A stretch of DNA of 64,000 nt, from assembly GCA_018136815.1 (NCBI GenBank), contig CM030937.1:876553-940552 (forward strand), given 5' to 3'. A model generated the notes under the pieces. That model was not told where the DNA came from, ran no database searches, and saw only the letters and a program-made list of their open reading frames with translations. Below, one piece after another: positions 20,195 to 30,855 of this stretch (positions are counted from its first letter, which is position 1; each line of letters opens with the position of its first letter). The stretch is from Isochrysis galbana (Eukaryota > Haptophyta > Isochrysidales > Isochrysidaceae). Position numbers and translations under genes: made by a program.

Positions 20195-21074
20195 CTCAAC
20201 TAAGTTTATACTTAGTTCGCCCATGGGGGGGCACGAGCCCCCCTCTCTCTCCACTCCTCCCCTGCCATGGGGGAGGAACCACCCACTCTCCTGGCACGCC
20301 TGATGGCTTGCCAGGAGCACACTGCCATGCTGACCCATTCCTCTCCCCACAGGCACGCCTGACTCGCCCGCCCTGGCCTGTCGTGGCCAGCCCATCCCTC
20401 TGACCAGCCCCTCCTCCCCCTGGGCCCCCCTGTTCAGGACCCCCCAGCCAGCTCCAGTCGACCCGCAGGGGCTCGGAGCGCCAGCGAGGGAGAGGCAGGA
20501 GGGGCCAGGGCCATGCCCCAGCCTCACCTGCCCCCTGAGCTGCGCTCCCAGGCCCCTGCTGGCCACCTGGGGACCTGAAGAGGGGCCGCAGGCGCGCGCC
20601 ATGGGCCCCCGCCGCAGGGAAGAGAGGAGGAAAAGGGAAGAGGGAGGGGAGGGGGGAGCGGCAGCTCCCCCCTCCGGCAGAAACGTGTCTTCTCGCCCCG
20701 TTTGGGTAAGAGAAGACGGGGGCGCCAGAGCCAGGAGGGAAGGGCCGCGGCTCGCCGCGGCCACTCGCTCTAGCGAGGGAGATTAGCGCTTCTGGGCTCC
20801 TATCTCACGAGTGCCCCCCCCCCCCGCGTTGCTTTTACCCGAAAGGGGTTTTCCCCCAGCGTGGACTCGAGGAGAGGACGCGCTGGGGTGCGCGGGGCCG
20901 GTGCATGCACTGGGGGGAGGACAAATATCGAGGGGAGGGGGCAGTGCCCCCACCCCCCGGTATCACTCGGACACCTGGCCCGTCAGGCATGGCGGGATTC
21001 CGGGACTGAGACGTTATGTCCAATTAGCTAGTGGGGTTGGCTAGGATATAACATTGATTATTATTATTATTATT
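20195..21074 (+). mobile_element. Complete 880-bp hairpin-led retroposon with 16-bp target duplication
   Basis: The flanking duplications ATCTTTCGAAAACCCT (20179-20194 and 21075-21090) are identical and 16 bp long, as expected for target-primed reverse transcription. The 5' end is the hairpin AACTAAGTTTATACTTAGTT (20198-20217) followed by CGCCCATGGGG. The 3' end is an ATT microsatellite tail. Between them lie at least five strong stems (for example CTCCTGGCA...TGCCAGGAG, CCGCGGCTCGCCGCGG). No credible protein is encoded, so it behaves like a SINE-like structured RNA or a deletion derivative of a LINE. Confidence 0.85.
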
Positions 21075-21090
21075 ATCTTTCGAAAACCCT

Positions 21091-21945
21091 TAAGTGAGTT
21101 GATGAAGACCGAAGTAAAACAACGCCACGATATAATCCAACGGCCAACACCTGAGGGGGAATCGGGGTCACACAAGGGGGTGGTTCCTTGCACCGGCGAT
21201 ACCCGAACGCTCGACTTAGCCTAAAAACGCGAGGAGCACGCAAGCACGCAAGGAGGTAAGCCAGGTGAGGGGCAAGCAGGAAGCAGGCGACAAGGGACAA
21301 GGGAGGCGCTAAAGGAGGCGAGGGCAAAGAGGGCGAATGGGCGAATGTAGGATCCTGCGACGGTGACTAGTGGCTAGCCTACAAGGAGGGGACATAGAAA
21401 CGCAGACAACTTCTAAAACAAAAAGGTCGATCACGGATGCGACAAGCTGATATCAGTGATTTGCCAAATTAGAGCTAATACTGATATAAGGCGCTAATAT
21501 AAGATCTAAGTACTGATGCCCCAACACTGAGAGGGGGAGAGAGAGGAAAGAAGAGAGCGAGAGGGAGAGGGGCCCGTGGCTTCTCCTCACGTGAAGAGAA
21601 AAGCCTTATAGGACTTAATAAAACTAAGGTCGACTTAGGAAGTAAAGATGACAGTAGAGGACAGATGGTTATCCGTAACACCACTCAACCCATAACAAAC
21701 TATTGCAATAGTACTGGTAATGGGCTACACAAATCAAAATTAAGGCACATAGCAAACGCATACGAAAAAAGGCGTGGGTCTGTTGATGCTCTCCGCCGCC
21801 ACGCCATCATTCCATAACCTGATGCATCTAAGATGCCTAATATCGTGCCCGCTAATAATGTATTCTTCCGAATCCGCCCTTCTCCCCCTTCCACCCGAGC
21901 CGAGTATGCGGAACGCACACTACCAGCGTCGCATGCTTGCACTTG
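21091..21945. repeat. Repeat-rich intergenic region
   Basis: Bases 21300-21440 match 1640-1775 (GGCGAGGGCAAAGAGGGCG, then GACATAGAAACGCAGACAAC). Bases 21530-21650 are an inverted match to the 62450-62540 unit (CTTCTCCTCACGTGAAGAGA). A CTGATATCAG palindrome near 21449 sits where other members have their 5' hairpin. No gene is seen. Confidence 0.6.
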
Positions 21946-24177
21946 CTATAAGATAGTGCAGGCAGCTGATTTCTTCCCGTCGGCGTCTTGATTCATGTCG
22001 CCCGGGGGCACATGATCGAGCTTTGCCGAGCCCGCCCTTGTGAGGTCTGGGCCGCGAATGTTAGAGTCGGTGGTGCTCGCAAGTTGCTCACTTCCCAGCC
22101 GAGACTGAGTGTCACGCTTAGAAAGCATCTCTTGCTCCGAGACAAAGGTAGGCACCGAGTCACGACAATTTATTGTGGACGGTGCACCGCTCGCAGGAGC
22201 GCAACGCCTGCTGGATTTGCCAGATTGAACGTCCCCAACGCTACGATGATTTGTTCGGCCCGACCACGCGTTGGTCCCGACGATAGAGTCCGCGCCGTCC
22301 GTCAAGTTATTTGGGAGCAACCGTCCTAGCATGCTGAATCTTGGCGCCGAGCCCGAGGTGGCACTTCGCCGACTCGTGGCGTTTGAGGCGAGGGCATCGT
22401 CCACGTCGGAGTAACGATCGGATTCCTCGTCTTCGATAGAGGAGAGGGTATCATCCATGTTGATGGACACGCGCAGCTTAGCCACATCAGCCCTGCCAAA
22501 CCCGACGACGACGCCCGACTTGAGAGTGGTTTGGGTTCGTTTCACAGACCCCTCGTGAGCCTCAGACTGCACCCTGCGAAACGGCTTGATGGCGTCGTGC
22601 CAGCACAAGGCCTCGTCCTCGCGAGCCTGGAAGTAGACGTTGAAACAGTCGCTTGGTGTCGACGCGATGGGCGCCTTCAGCTCAGCAGGGTACCACAGTC
22701 CATCTGCAGGATGCTTTGCCCAGCAAGTCCCCTGAGGGCTCGAGTTGCCCTCGGCGTCAGGACGTATCAGCTCGTCCTCCGAAGTAGCATCGAGCGAGTC
22801 GCCCGTAAACCATGCGGCGAACGGCCATTCGGCGTGCCACTGAGCGACATGCGGCAAGGCCAGCACACCTCCAACATCGGGCCGCGCCTCTGGGTCGGCA
22901 GATAGGAGCGCATTGATGAGCTCGACCGCATTCTCATCCGCGTTGGGGGGCAAGGGATTGAGCGTGCGAGAGCTTTTGTCGGCAGCTGTGTGGAAGGCGC
23001 GGCGCATTGACACAAGCTCGAAGAGGACACAGCCGAGAGACCACATGTCGGTCTGAGCACGAAGAGAGCCGATGGGGGAGTGGGGTGAATGCAGGATCCC
23101 AATGGGGGGCTCGTGCCACTGTCAAGGTGAGAGAGCGAGCACGGGCTTGACAGGTGGCGGCATGAGACTGCTAGAGTACCAGGCCTGGCGGTGCGCGTGA
23201 GCGCGACCACGCGCGCTGAGAGACAGATAAGAGCGCTCGCCCACATTTGGAAGCTCAATGCCAGTCGGCACCATGCGATCTCGCACCTTGACATCAAAGG
23301 GACTGTTGCCCGAGATCAGCTCCGGCGCAAGATAACGGACCTTTTGCGGTCTCAACTTGGCGTCGCGCCGGAGCATCTCTGGCACAGCTACATCAGCGAT
23401 TCGCACGCGCCACTTGAAGTCAGGGTGTGTGAAGGTCGTCTCCGGCTCCAAGAGCAAGTTTCGGGGTTTGATGAAACGGTGAATAATTGAGCACTTGTGC
23501 AGCTGCTCTAGGCCCTCCAGAACCTGGATGAGAAAGTGCCATACAAGCCGCGGCGCAATGGCCTTCTCCTTGGTGTCAGAGGAGACGCAGAACTCGGAGG
23601 CCCACTCTAAGCCAGATTTAATCGCCTCGATAAGGTCATGGAACGAGCCCAGGCTGCAGAAGCCCGCCATGGTGCAGAGCCTCCTGTCTTGCACAAAGAC
23701 CTTGTAGTAAGGCACCAGATTGGCGTGCCGAAGCTTGAGTAGCGCGTTGACCTCCCGCACGAGCTGCGCCTCGGTGGAGTTGCTCCTCGACTTTGGCTTT
23801 GGGGTTCCGATCTGCCCGATCTCCACGCACTTGAGCACGTAGCACGCCTCCTCAGGAGCCATGTAGCGAGGGATGTCCTCGTGGAGCTGTGGGCGCACGC
23901 GGAAGCTGCGTGTACGCGGGGAGGAGCGGGGGAGCTCGGCGAGCACGTCATAGCCGTGGAGGCGGATGCCGAAGGAACCGTACCGGCCCATTGGGCTTGG
24001 GTGGGAGAGAGACGGAGGGGGAAGAGGGTGCCCGGGAAGGGGGGAGGGGGGGAGGGAGCGGGAGAGGGGGGGGAGGAGGTTGAGGGGGGAGAAGGTCGAG
24101 AAGTCTTCAGTCTTGAGAACAGGAGAAGAGGAGAGAGAAGAAGAGAGTTCTTCGCTTGAGAGCGAGGGGGCAACCAA
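21946..24177 (-). CDS. NEK-like pseudokinase with C-terminal CaaX box
   Basis: Two exons, 24177-23287 and 23052-21946, are joined by a 234-bp GT-AG intron in phase 0 (SPFDVK joined to TDMWSLGC), giving 665 aa. The kinase fold is complete: beta-3 Lys116 (YVLK), YLAPE, and DMWSLGCVLFEL. But the catalytic loop reads H233-R234-F235 instead of HRD, DFG is D262-V-A, and no glycine-rich loop is visible. It is therefore predicted to be catalytically dead or severely impaired. The tail (about 330-665) is Ser-rich and includes a possible second small domain (CWAKHPADGLWYPAEL, Tudor-like in look). The protein ends in CTIL, a CaaX sequence with Leu last, which favours geranylgeranylation, so it is probably membrane-anchored. 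An alternative start is the Met of MGRYGSFGIRLHGYD. Resemblance to NEK kinases is by eye. Confidence 0.85.
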
Positions 24178-25870
24178 GGGAAGGGAGATACTAGGAGGAG
24201 AGGGAACCGAGGGAATGAAGACAGGGCCCCCACATCTCTCCTCATCTTGCCGTGGCTTTGGCTGACTGTGTCCTCCATGTCTTTAACGTATCCAAGAGAA
24301 GAACAAGAGTAACGAGGACATATCCACCTCCGAACCCGGGCGGCACTTGTAAGGGGCGAGAGGGGGGGGGGGTGAGGAGGGAGGAGAGAAACAGAACAAC
24401 GGAAAAGCCGGAGAGCAGACCCTCGCGATGAAAACTCGAGGAGGAAGTCTTGTGTCAGAAGTCAGAGGGAGGGCGGGGGGGGTGTTCCACCTCTTGAGAG
24501 AGGAAACCAACGCGAGAATACAGAAGAAACAGATGGAGTGGGGTTGGGGGGTGGGGGGGCAGAGGAAAGCGAGGAAGGGGAGAGAGAGGGGGGGGGGGGG
24601 GGAGGAGGCTCGAGGGACCTCGCGACGTTGTAACCGCTCGCGCCCCCCCCCCGCGCGCCACCCCCGCCCTCTCCCCCCCCCGCGCGCCCTCCCACTTTTC
24701 TTTTCTCGCTCGCCTGCCGGGTGCGGCCATCACGTGATCCCCACCCACCGCGGCTCGGTCGGTCCCATGCGGCGCTCGCGCTGCCTGCGGCGCCTCGTCG
24801 ACCGCGGCGCAAACTCATACTTTCACCTCAAGTTTCGGCGCCTCCGTAAGTCCGATCCATTCCTGAAACGCTGAGACGAGATGCAGGGCTCAACAGCTAC
24901 AGCGTCCATTCGCTGTTGAGTCGCTGAGGTTGTTGACTCGTCTGGCAAAAGAACAAATCAGACAGCGGGGACTCAACAGCGTTCTCCATCTATCTGATTC
25001 TCTAGAGCAAGGCGGGATTACAAGTAGGTGGTAAAAAAATACGCGCGTTCACTTTTTTAGGGGGGTGTTGACGGGTGTTCATTGTCGCGCGCCGTGAGCT
25101 GGGAGTGTTTGCGGCGCAGCCGCGGGGTGCTTTCGTTGTTTCGCTAGGTTGGTTGGGCGCCGCGTTTACGCGGCGCGAGGCAAATTTTCAGGGTTTTTGA
25201 GAGTGTTCAACACTAACAGTGTTCACTTTGGGTGCACTACCGTACCTTGGGCCCGTTCAGAGTTCAGAGTTCAGAGTGCAGAGTGCGGCGCGGGTGCGAG
25301 GCCGCTGGCCTGGTAGCTGTCGAATCCAGAGTATCTCTATACTCAAAGCTCAAAGCAGATTCGATACTCAACTTGTCTCGATGGTTCGCCGCTCGCTCGA
25401 CATACGACCCTAGATGATAGATGAAAAAACAGCAGAGGGAGAGGGGGCGGGGGGGGGCGTCCAAGTCCAAAAACCAAAGACAGTAAAAACAGTTTGATTT
25501 TGGCCTTCATAAAAAAACAGACAAAAACAATCGAGGATCGAGGAGGCGGAGTGAGAGAGTGAGTGAGGGGAGAAAAGGGCGTTGTCTGTTGGCGAGTAGT
25601 GTATACTGATCCAGTGATAGGTGTTAGCCCTGAACCTTCAGATCTTTTTTTTCCTTCGCTCTCCCTTGCTCTCCCTCTCGCTCCCCCCACCTCCCTCTCT
25701 CTCGCTGCCTCTCTCTCGCTGCCTCGCTGCCTCGCTGCCTCTGCCTCGCCCTCTCGCTCTCGCTCCTGTGTCGAATCGAGCTTGCGCTCGATCGTGGCAA
25801 GTCTCAATGGTCAATGGGGCAAGCTAGGGGTAGGGGCACAGGGTGAAGAGAAGTCTTGTGAGAGAGGGGG
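24178..25870. other. Intergenic, GC-rich low-complexity and old repeats
   Basis: Bases 24300-24720 are G-rich or C-rich with poly-G tracts. At 25258-25286 there is a short TTCAGAG tandem. At 25620-25650 a plus-strand retroelement 3' end is seen (TTAGCCCTGAACCTTCAGAT, then T8), matching 30150-30189 and 62607-62642. The stretch 25660-25790 is a CTCTCGCTGCC-type simple repeat. No gene is supported. Confidence 0.45.
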
Positions 25871-25879
25871 AGGGGGAGG

Positions 25880-26165
25880 GAGCGCGCTACATCACGACGA
25901 GGGCCCACGAGACACCACCCCACATCACTCACTCACCAATAAGAAAACTCCGAAAACTAACTAACGCAACATCGCACAAACAAACTAATGGAACAAATAA
26001 GGATAAGGACAAACGAACAAATTCAAATTCGGCGTGCAAGGCGGCGAAGCGGCGAAGCTTCCGGACAACTCATTGGCGAAAACAAACTCACTCAATTTTC
26101 TCACACACTACACATTGATAGAAGCACCGCATCCGCCTAGAGTATATGAAATACTCTGGATGCGA
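25880..26165 (-). repeat. Dispersed repeat Y (copy 2, inverted)
   Basis: It matches 6736-7010 in reverse orientation from the ATACTCTGGATGCGACAT end to the GGGCCCACGAGACACC end. The left end of both copies keeps the AGAGTAT hairpin. Small indels separate the copies. Confidence 0.75.
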
Positions 26166-26479
26166 CATCTTGCGTCCTGCGCTCTTATTGCTCTTGCTCC
26201 CGCGCTCGCTCTCCCCAAACCAAAAGCGTTCATTTGTCCCCATCCTTGCTATATATATAATAAAAACAACTGAGCGTTAGTACCATCCTGTTTGCTGATT
26301 GACCGCTCGACAACTTGGGTCTGTCCCATATTCGACGGAACGTGACCTGATGAGGCACGGTCCCTCAGCCTCAGTACTAGGATTAAAAATTTGAATAACA
26401 AAAAACTCTAACCCTGACAGACTCCCCCCTACCCGCAACAGGCATAGTGAGGTGACGAGTACCGAGTACCATGCTCAAT

Positions 26480-26715
26480 CCTAGATGGGAAATACGGTGC
26501 TAGGGCCCAAGGCCTGCAAATACAGCCAAATACATATGTACTTGGCCTTGGCCTGCGGCCAACGGCCAAATCCAAATACCAAATACAGCATAATACATTT
26601 CAAATACAAATACATTCGAGGCCTACAACCCAGGACGCGCTTCAAATACAGCCAAATACATATGTATTTGGCCTCTGGCCAAATACGGTAAATAAATGCG
26701 TATTTCCCATCTAGG
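26480..26715. mobile_element. Short TIR element (MITE), 236 bp
   Basis: The ends are inverted repeats CCTAGATGGGAAATACG. The flanks are near-identical 8-bp repeats, TGCTCAAT (26472-26479) and TGCCCAAT (26716-26723). The interior is packed with CCAAATACA motifs in both orientations, including two copies of AAATACAGCCAAATACATAT. The size, 8-bp duplication and motif clustering suit a hAT-type MITE. One mismatch in the duplication implies some age. Confidence 0.75.
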
Positions 26716-26819
26716 TGCCCAATACAAATATCGGTGTTAGCCCCGAATCCTCGTCGGGTTTTCTCTAAACCTAGAAGGAAGACCGTTTCACATCTCTTAT
26801 CCTGTGGTCTCCCACCGCA

Positions 26820-27974
26820 ATGGAGGTGGTCGTCTCTAACACGGCGGTGGCTGGTGCAGATCTGGCTGAGGTGGCGGCGGGGCGCAAGCTGGTGCTCAGG
26901 CTAATGCGCGAGGGTGGGGCTGTTGCTGAAACTTCCATTGATGCAGAGACCGGCTGGGGCGACTCGTCGCTCATCATGCCGCTCGATGTGCACACTGAGG
27001 ATGGATTGCCCGTTGTTGGAGCGGAGCTCGCCGCAGCGGTTTTTGAAGCCTGTGCACAGCTGACGCTTCGCCTATGCACGCAAGAGGCGATCGATTCCGG
27101 CGAGCCGATTGTCGAGAGCCTGTGTGAAGGAGTAGCTGACGGTCTTGGCACAGCTGTCGAGGGAAATCTTGTGGCAGAGCTCATGGGCAAGCTTGCTCTG
27201 CGCTTGACGGCATACTATCGTGTATCCGTACAGCTGCCCAGCCTTTTTGCGGAGCGGATGCCGCCCCTCGCCGTCAAGTACGCGACCCCGGCCAATCGTC
27301 AGGAGCTGGTGTCGCGGCAGGCCCAGTGGCGTGAAGAAATGTGCTCAAAGGCAACCGGTTGCGACAACCCGGGCTTGGGTGCATCTCTGCGGTGGGAGCG
27401 GGCGCCACCAACGAAGCCATCGCGGACGCTCGGCGATGCGACCACTAGGAGAGCCCGATCGGAGTATGCCATCCAGAAGAATGAGGACCGTGTGGCGCTT
27501 AGCCGCCAAGCTGTGCAGCGTGCATACGACCAGGAGCATGCCAAGCTACTTTTGTGCACGACTGCTCTGCAAGCACACGCACAGCTGCAGGACATGCGTG
27601 CATACGTCCTGACGGGGGCAAATTTGGCGATGGTCGATGCGGAGGGTGCCCTTAATGAGCTGCGCAAGCTTCGGCTGCCATTTGAGCAGCTAGTTCGCAA
27701 TGTGTGGTCGGCAGGCCCCGAGACGAAGTATGACGCTTCCAAGGCATCACTCGAGAAGCTACTTGCGGTTGAGGTTCAGGAGCGGGCGGCGGCAACTAAG
27801 GCACTCGAAAGCACAGGTCATTTGCCGTATGGGCCCAGGAAGCTCGTCCCTCAAATTATCCACACGCTTGGGGAGACCAATAAGGGCATGCACAGGACGG
27901 AAGGCCTGGGCATTACCACCTTCCAAGGATCCATGCGTACCCACGCCCCGCTCAAGCAAACCAAAGCATTCTGA
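26820..27974 (+). CDS. Hypothetical conserved-looking protein, 384 aa
   Basis: A single long frame with even composition opens at MEVVVSNTAVAGADL. The first about 145 residues form an alpha/beta-looking domain (GRKLVLRLMREGG, EDGLPVVGAELAAAVFEAC). The remainder is helical and charged, with probable coiled coil around 205-335 (ALSRQAVQRAYDQEHAKLL), ending in KQTKAF. There is no signal peptide or membrane span. I do not recognise the family. Its codon pattern and length argue for a real gene. It lies just downstream of a MITE and upstream of retroposon debris. Confidence 0.7.
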   Translation: MEVVVSNTAVAGADLAEVAAGRKLVLRLMREGGAVAETSIDAETGWGDSSLIMPLDVHTEDGLPVVGAELAAAVFEACAQLTLRLCTQEAIDSGEPIVESLCEGVADGLGTAVEGNLVAELMGKLALRLTAYYRVSVQLPSLFAERMPPLAVKYATPANRQELVSRQAQWREEMCSKATGCDNPGLGASLRWERAPPTKPSRTLGDATTRRARSEYAIQKNEDRVALSRQAVQRAYDQEHAKLLLCTTALQAHAQLQDMRAYVLTGANLAMVDAEGALNELRKLRLPFEQLVRNVWSAGPETKYDASKASLEKLLAVEVQERAAATKALESTGHLPYGPRKLVPQIIHTLGETNKGMHRTEGLGITTFQGSMRTHAPLKQTKAF

Positions 27975-28589
27975 CGTTTTTTAAGGCTGGAACGTGTTGC
28001 CGTCAGGGGCTAGACCCGCGGCTCGGAACCTTATTGACAATGGCAACTTCGTCGGTATTATGCCGTGCAAAGAAGCAGTAGCCTCAGTCTCCCCTGGGGG
28101 GGAAGATACATGAGTATCACAAGGTGTCTGGTGTCGTTTGTGGTTCTATGCCATTAGTGTGCCTTGTGTGGCAGTGCTCCCCTAGGTATCTTTTAATCAT
28201 CTTGTGATGGCGTAGCGCGATGGCGGCGCGGCGCGCCGCTCTCACACTGCCGCCGGGGCTCGCGCTGCGGGCTCCCAGCGATATGGAGCTCCCACCCAGG
28301 TAGGTGGGTAGGGTTGGGCATGCTGAGCCGGCCCTCGCGGACCGCCGCGAGGTGCGCGCGCTCGTGCAGTTGCTTTGGGCCGCATGGTGACGCATGGTAG
28401 CGAACCCTCCTCTCTCCCTCTCTCTCTGTCCCTCTCTCTTGGAGAGGTTGTCCCTCTGGGCCCTTTATTTGGGAGGGGATGGATTCCCTTGATCCTTATG
28501 CCCGCCCTGCCCGCATTGTTTCGACTTGCCCGCGCGCGCTCGCGCGTGCTGGCCCCGCTGATCGCTGCTCGATCCATTGCTGGGCGAGT
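27975..28589. other. 3' flank and GC-rich repeat debris
   Basis: No gene is supported. Bases 28200-28480 are a GC-rich, CTCTCTC-containing stretch that passes into the tandem region. Confidence 0.35.
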
Positions 28590-28928
28590 GCCCGTCTAGG
28601 TGAGTGCCCCTCTTTCTCTTTCTCTCCCTCTCTCCTCCTCCTTTTGTCGTGGAGAGTTGGGGTCCTGTCGGCTGCGTTGTTGCACTGCCGTCCCTTCTCT
28701 CTCGCCTCCCCAACTGGGAGGGTTGGTCCATTTGACCGGCTTGGCTGCGCCGTCTTCTCTCTCTCTCCCCCCCACTGGCAGGGGTCTGTCGCTTTCACAT
28801 CGGCTGCACCGTTGTCTCTCTCCTCCCCGGCTGGGAGGTTCAGTCAAGGTCCTATTGACCGCTCGGCTGCACCGCAGCACCGCTGTCTCGTCTCCCTTCT
28901 CTCTTCTCACTTGCTGGGAGGAATCGTC
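28590..28928. repeat. Degenerate tandem repeat, about 70-80 bp period
   Basis: Four to five diverged units share the pattern GGCTGCxxxGTC, a TCTCTCTC run, CCTCCCC, then an ACTGGGAGG-like stem partner. Each unit has a small CCTCCC...GGGAGG stem. I see no coding. Confidence 0.55.
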
Positions 28929-29262
28929 CCCTACAAACGGCCCAACACAAACGCCGTCGACTCACGGGCCCCGACAACTGGGAAACGAGACTCACTGTTG
29001 GAGGGGGTCTCAAAGACCCCCTGCATGCTACGCAGAGCCATGGGGGCATGGGGGCAACCTGTTCGGTGCCAGTGCTCGCCACCCCGCGCGCTTGCGCGGG
29101 CGTGGTTTGGATGGGCTGGATGGGCTCTGAGAGGGCTTTCTGACGAGCCGCCTCGGGCGGCATGGGGCGTCCCAGGTGGGGCGCGGTGGCGAGGGTCGCC
29201 TGGGGCTCGGGAGCGGTCGCGGCACGCTCCATAGTTCAAACTATAACAATAGTTTTCGAAAT
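28929..29262 (-). mobile_element. Hairpin-led MERA retroposon head, minus strand
   Basis: On the minus strand the hairpin AAACTATTGTTATAGTTT (29238-29255) precedes the ATG at 29232. The frame starts MERAATAPEPQATLATAPHL, with the same spacing of blocks as the 19605 and 42724 ORFs (LGRPMPPEAA against RGRPKPPEPK). It is a shorter, more diverged family member. Confidence 0.65.
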
Positions 29263-29479
29263 AGACGATAAAAACAACTTGACCCCCAGCACGGAACTCA
29301 TGTCCCTAGCTGGGAAGCTAGGGATGGAGCATCAAATAGCGATAGAAACCGCAAAGCACCCGTAATAGCGGCGAGAACACGCCGATGCAACAACTTTGGG
29401 GCGACCACAGCACGGGGTGCCTACCTCAACCAACAACATAAATCCAAAAGGCCTGACCGGACCTCGCACCTGAAACCGG

Positions 29480-30189
29480 GCCCTTGGTAGTGTACCTGTT
29501 GTGGTTAGGGGGAGAGCCGCCCTTTAGGTTTCCCAAAGAGAGCCGCTCTCTCTTTGTTTTTCCGCCTTCGCGTGTCTCCCTTCGGATTGCACCCTCTCCG
29601 TCCGATCGGGATCCTCCGATCCCGATCTTCCTCTCTTCCCCCCGTGTGTTAGGAGCATAGGGGTGATCGCTCTCGATCCCCCTCCCTTGTTTTCTCATGT
29701 GTGCGCCCCCTTTCTTTCCTTGTGCGCGCCCCCGTGCGTTTCCCGCGTTTTCTCTTGTCCCAGAGTTTCCGAGAGTCGCGCCCATGGCCGCACTCCCAGA
29801 GGCTCTGGGCGAGCTCTCACGACCGCCGTCGCCCCATGCTGGTGTGAGCGGTGTTCCCGCCGGTGCCATACCTCCCTCCAGCCCCAGTGCTCCCTGTGCT
29901 CAGCCCTCCGTGAGCACGGTCGCCCCTGGAGGGCCCCGTCCCATGCCTCAACAATTCTTTGAATCACAACCTTCAGCCACAGCCACAGCCACTCCACTCC
30001 GCCAGCCACAGTACCAGGGCCGCACCCCCGACACCAAAGCACCGCAAAGGCAAAGGAACAAGGGGGGGAAGGCAAAGGGGCGGAGAGAAGGGAGTTAAGG
30101 GCGGTGTCTGTCTGATGTGCAGTGGCAAAAGTATGCGCTGTCTAGTAATAGGTGTGTAGCCCTGAATCTTCAGATCTCCTTTTTTTTTC
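29480..30189 (+). mobile_element. Retroelement D with short ORF and T-rich 3' end
   Basis: The unit ends in GCCCTGAATCTTCAGATCTCC followed by a T-run, the same 3' end as near 25650 and 62642. It contains a 104-codon frame, 29784-30098 (MAALPEALGELSRPPSP), which is proline/glutamine-rich and ends in a basic tail (QRQRNKGGKAKGRREGS). The latter looks like the front of an ORF1-type nucleic-acid-binding protein. The 5' limit is not clear. Confidence 0.5.
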
Positions 30190-30194
30190 ATGGG

Positions 30195-30410
30195 GGGGAC
30201 TGGCATCTGGCATGGCTGCTGTGGGTTGCGCGACCAGGGGTCGCACGCACCTACGCTCCTGCTCGGCCTCTAAGGGCGGCCGCGGCCGCTTTGCCGGCGG
30301 CGGCTAGTCCATGGGGGCTGGGGCTGGGGGGCCGCCCTCGCCGGGGGGCAAGTGGAGAGGAGAGCCGCGCCAGTGCGCTCCATCGCAACCAAGTATAAAC
30401 TTAGTTGACT
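30195..30410 (-). mobile_element. Hairpin-led retroposon head, minus strand
   Basis: The minus-strand hairpin AACTAAGTTTATACTTGGTT (30387-30406) precedes the ATG at 30383 by 3 nt (MERTGAALLSTCPP). The stem keeps one G-T pair. The short frame stops after about 37 codons. Confidence 0.65.
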
Positions 30411-30855
30411 TGGCAAGGCATGGAGTAGGGAGAGGAGAAATTAAATTCCACAACATGCATCACACAACGATGAGCTCGATGATCTTACGCATTCGAATTA
30501 CGCAATTCGGATACAGCACGTCACGCAACGGCGAAATCAAGTCAACAGTCAGCCAAAAGTCAATGATCCAAGGCCAATGTTCAGTTACGATGTTCTCGGC
30601 AGCATTTTTGAAAAATACACCGGTGTTCAACGAAAGAAAGCACGCCAAGCAGCAGCATCCTGCTACCATTGGCGAGCCTGCGACCTGCATCCGTACGGAA
30701 CCTTAGACGACCGATGCAGTAGCAGAAAGAATGAAGGGATAGGCGCGGTACATGAGAAACATCGCATCGTAATGTAGGTGCATCACAAGAGAGCGAAAAG
30801 CCCAGTAGTTGGCCGAAGCAGTACAAGCCTCGCCAATCGCTCGCTTCCTCGTCGC
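30411..30855. other. Intergenic, 3' flank of the ABC gene
   Basis: This is AT-richer than its surroundings. No coding or repeat relationship is seen within the window. Confidence 0.35.

Noticed and set aside
24895-25020. A hAT-type end (CAGGGCTCAACAGC) with possible partner
   Set aside because: No matching inverted terminus or 8-bp duplication was found.
29280-29420. Possible rRNA fragment (AATAGCGGCGAGAAC)
   Set aside because: The resemblance to the large-subunit AGTAGCGGCGAG motif is short and the flanks do not fit.
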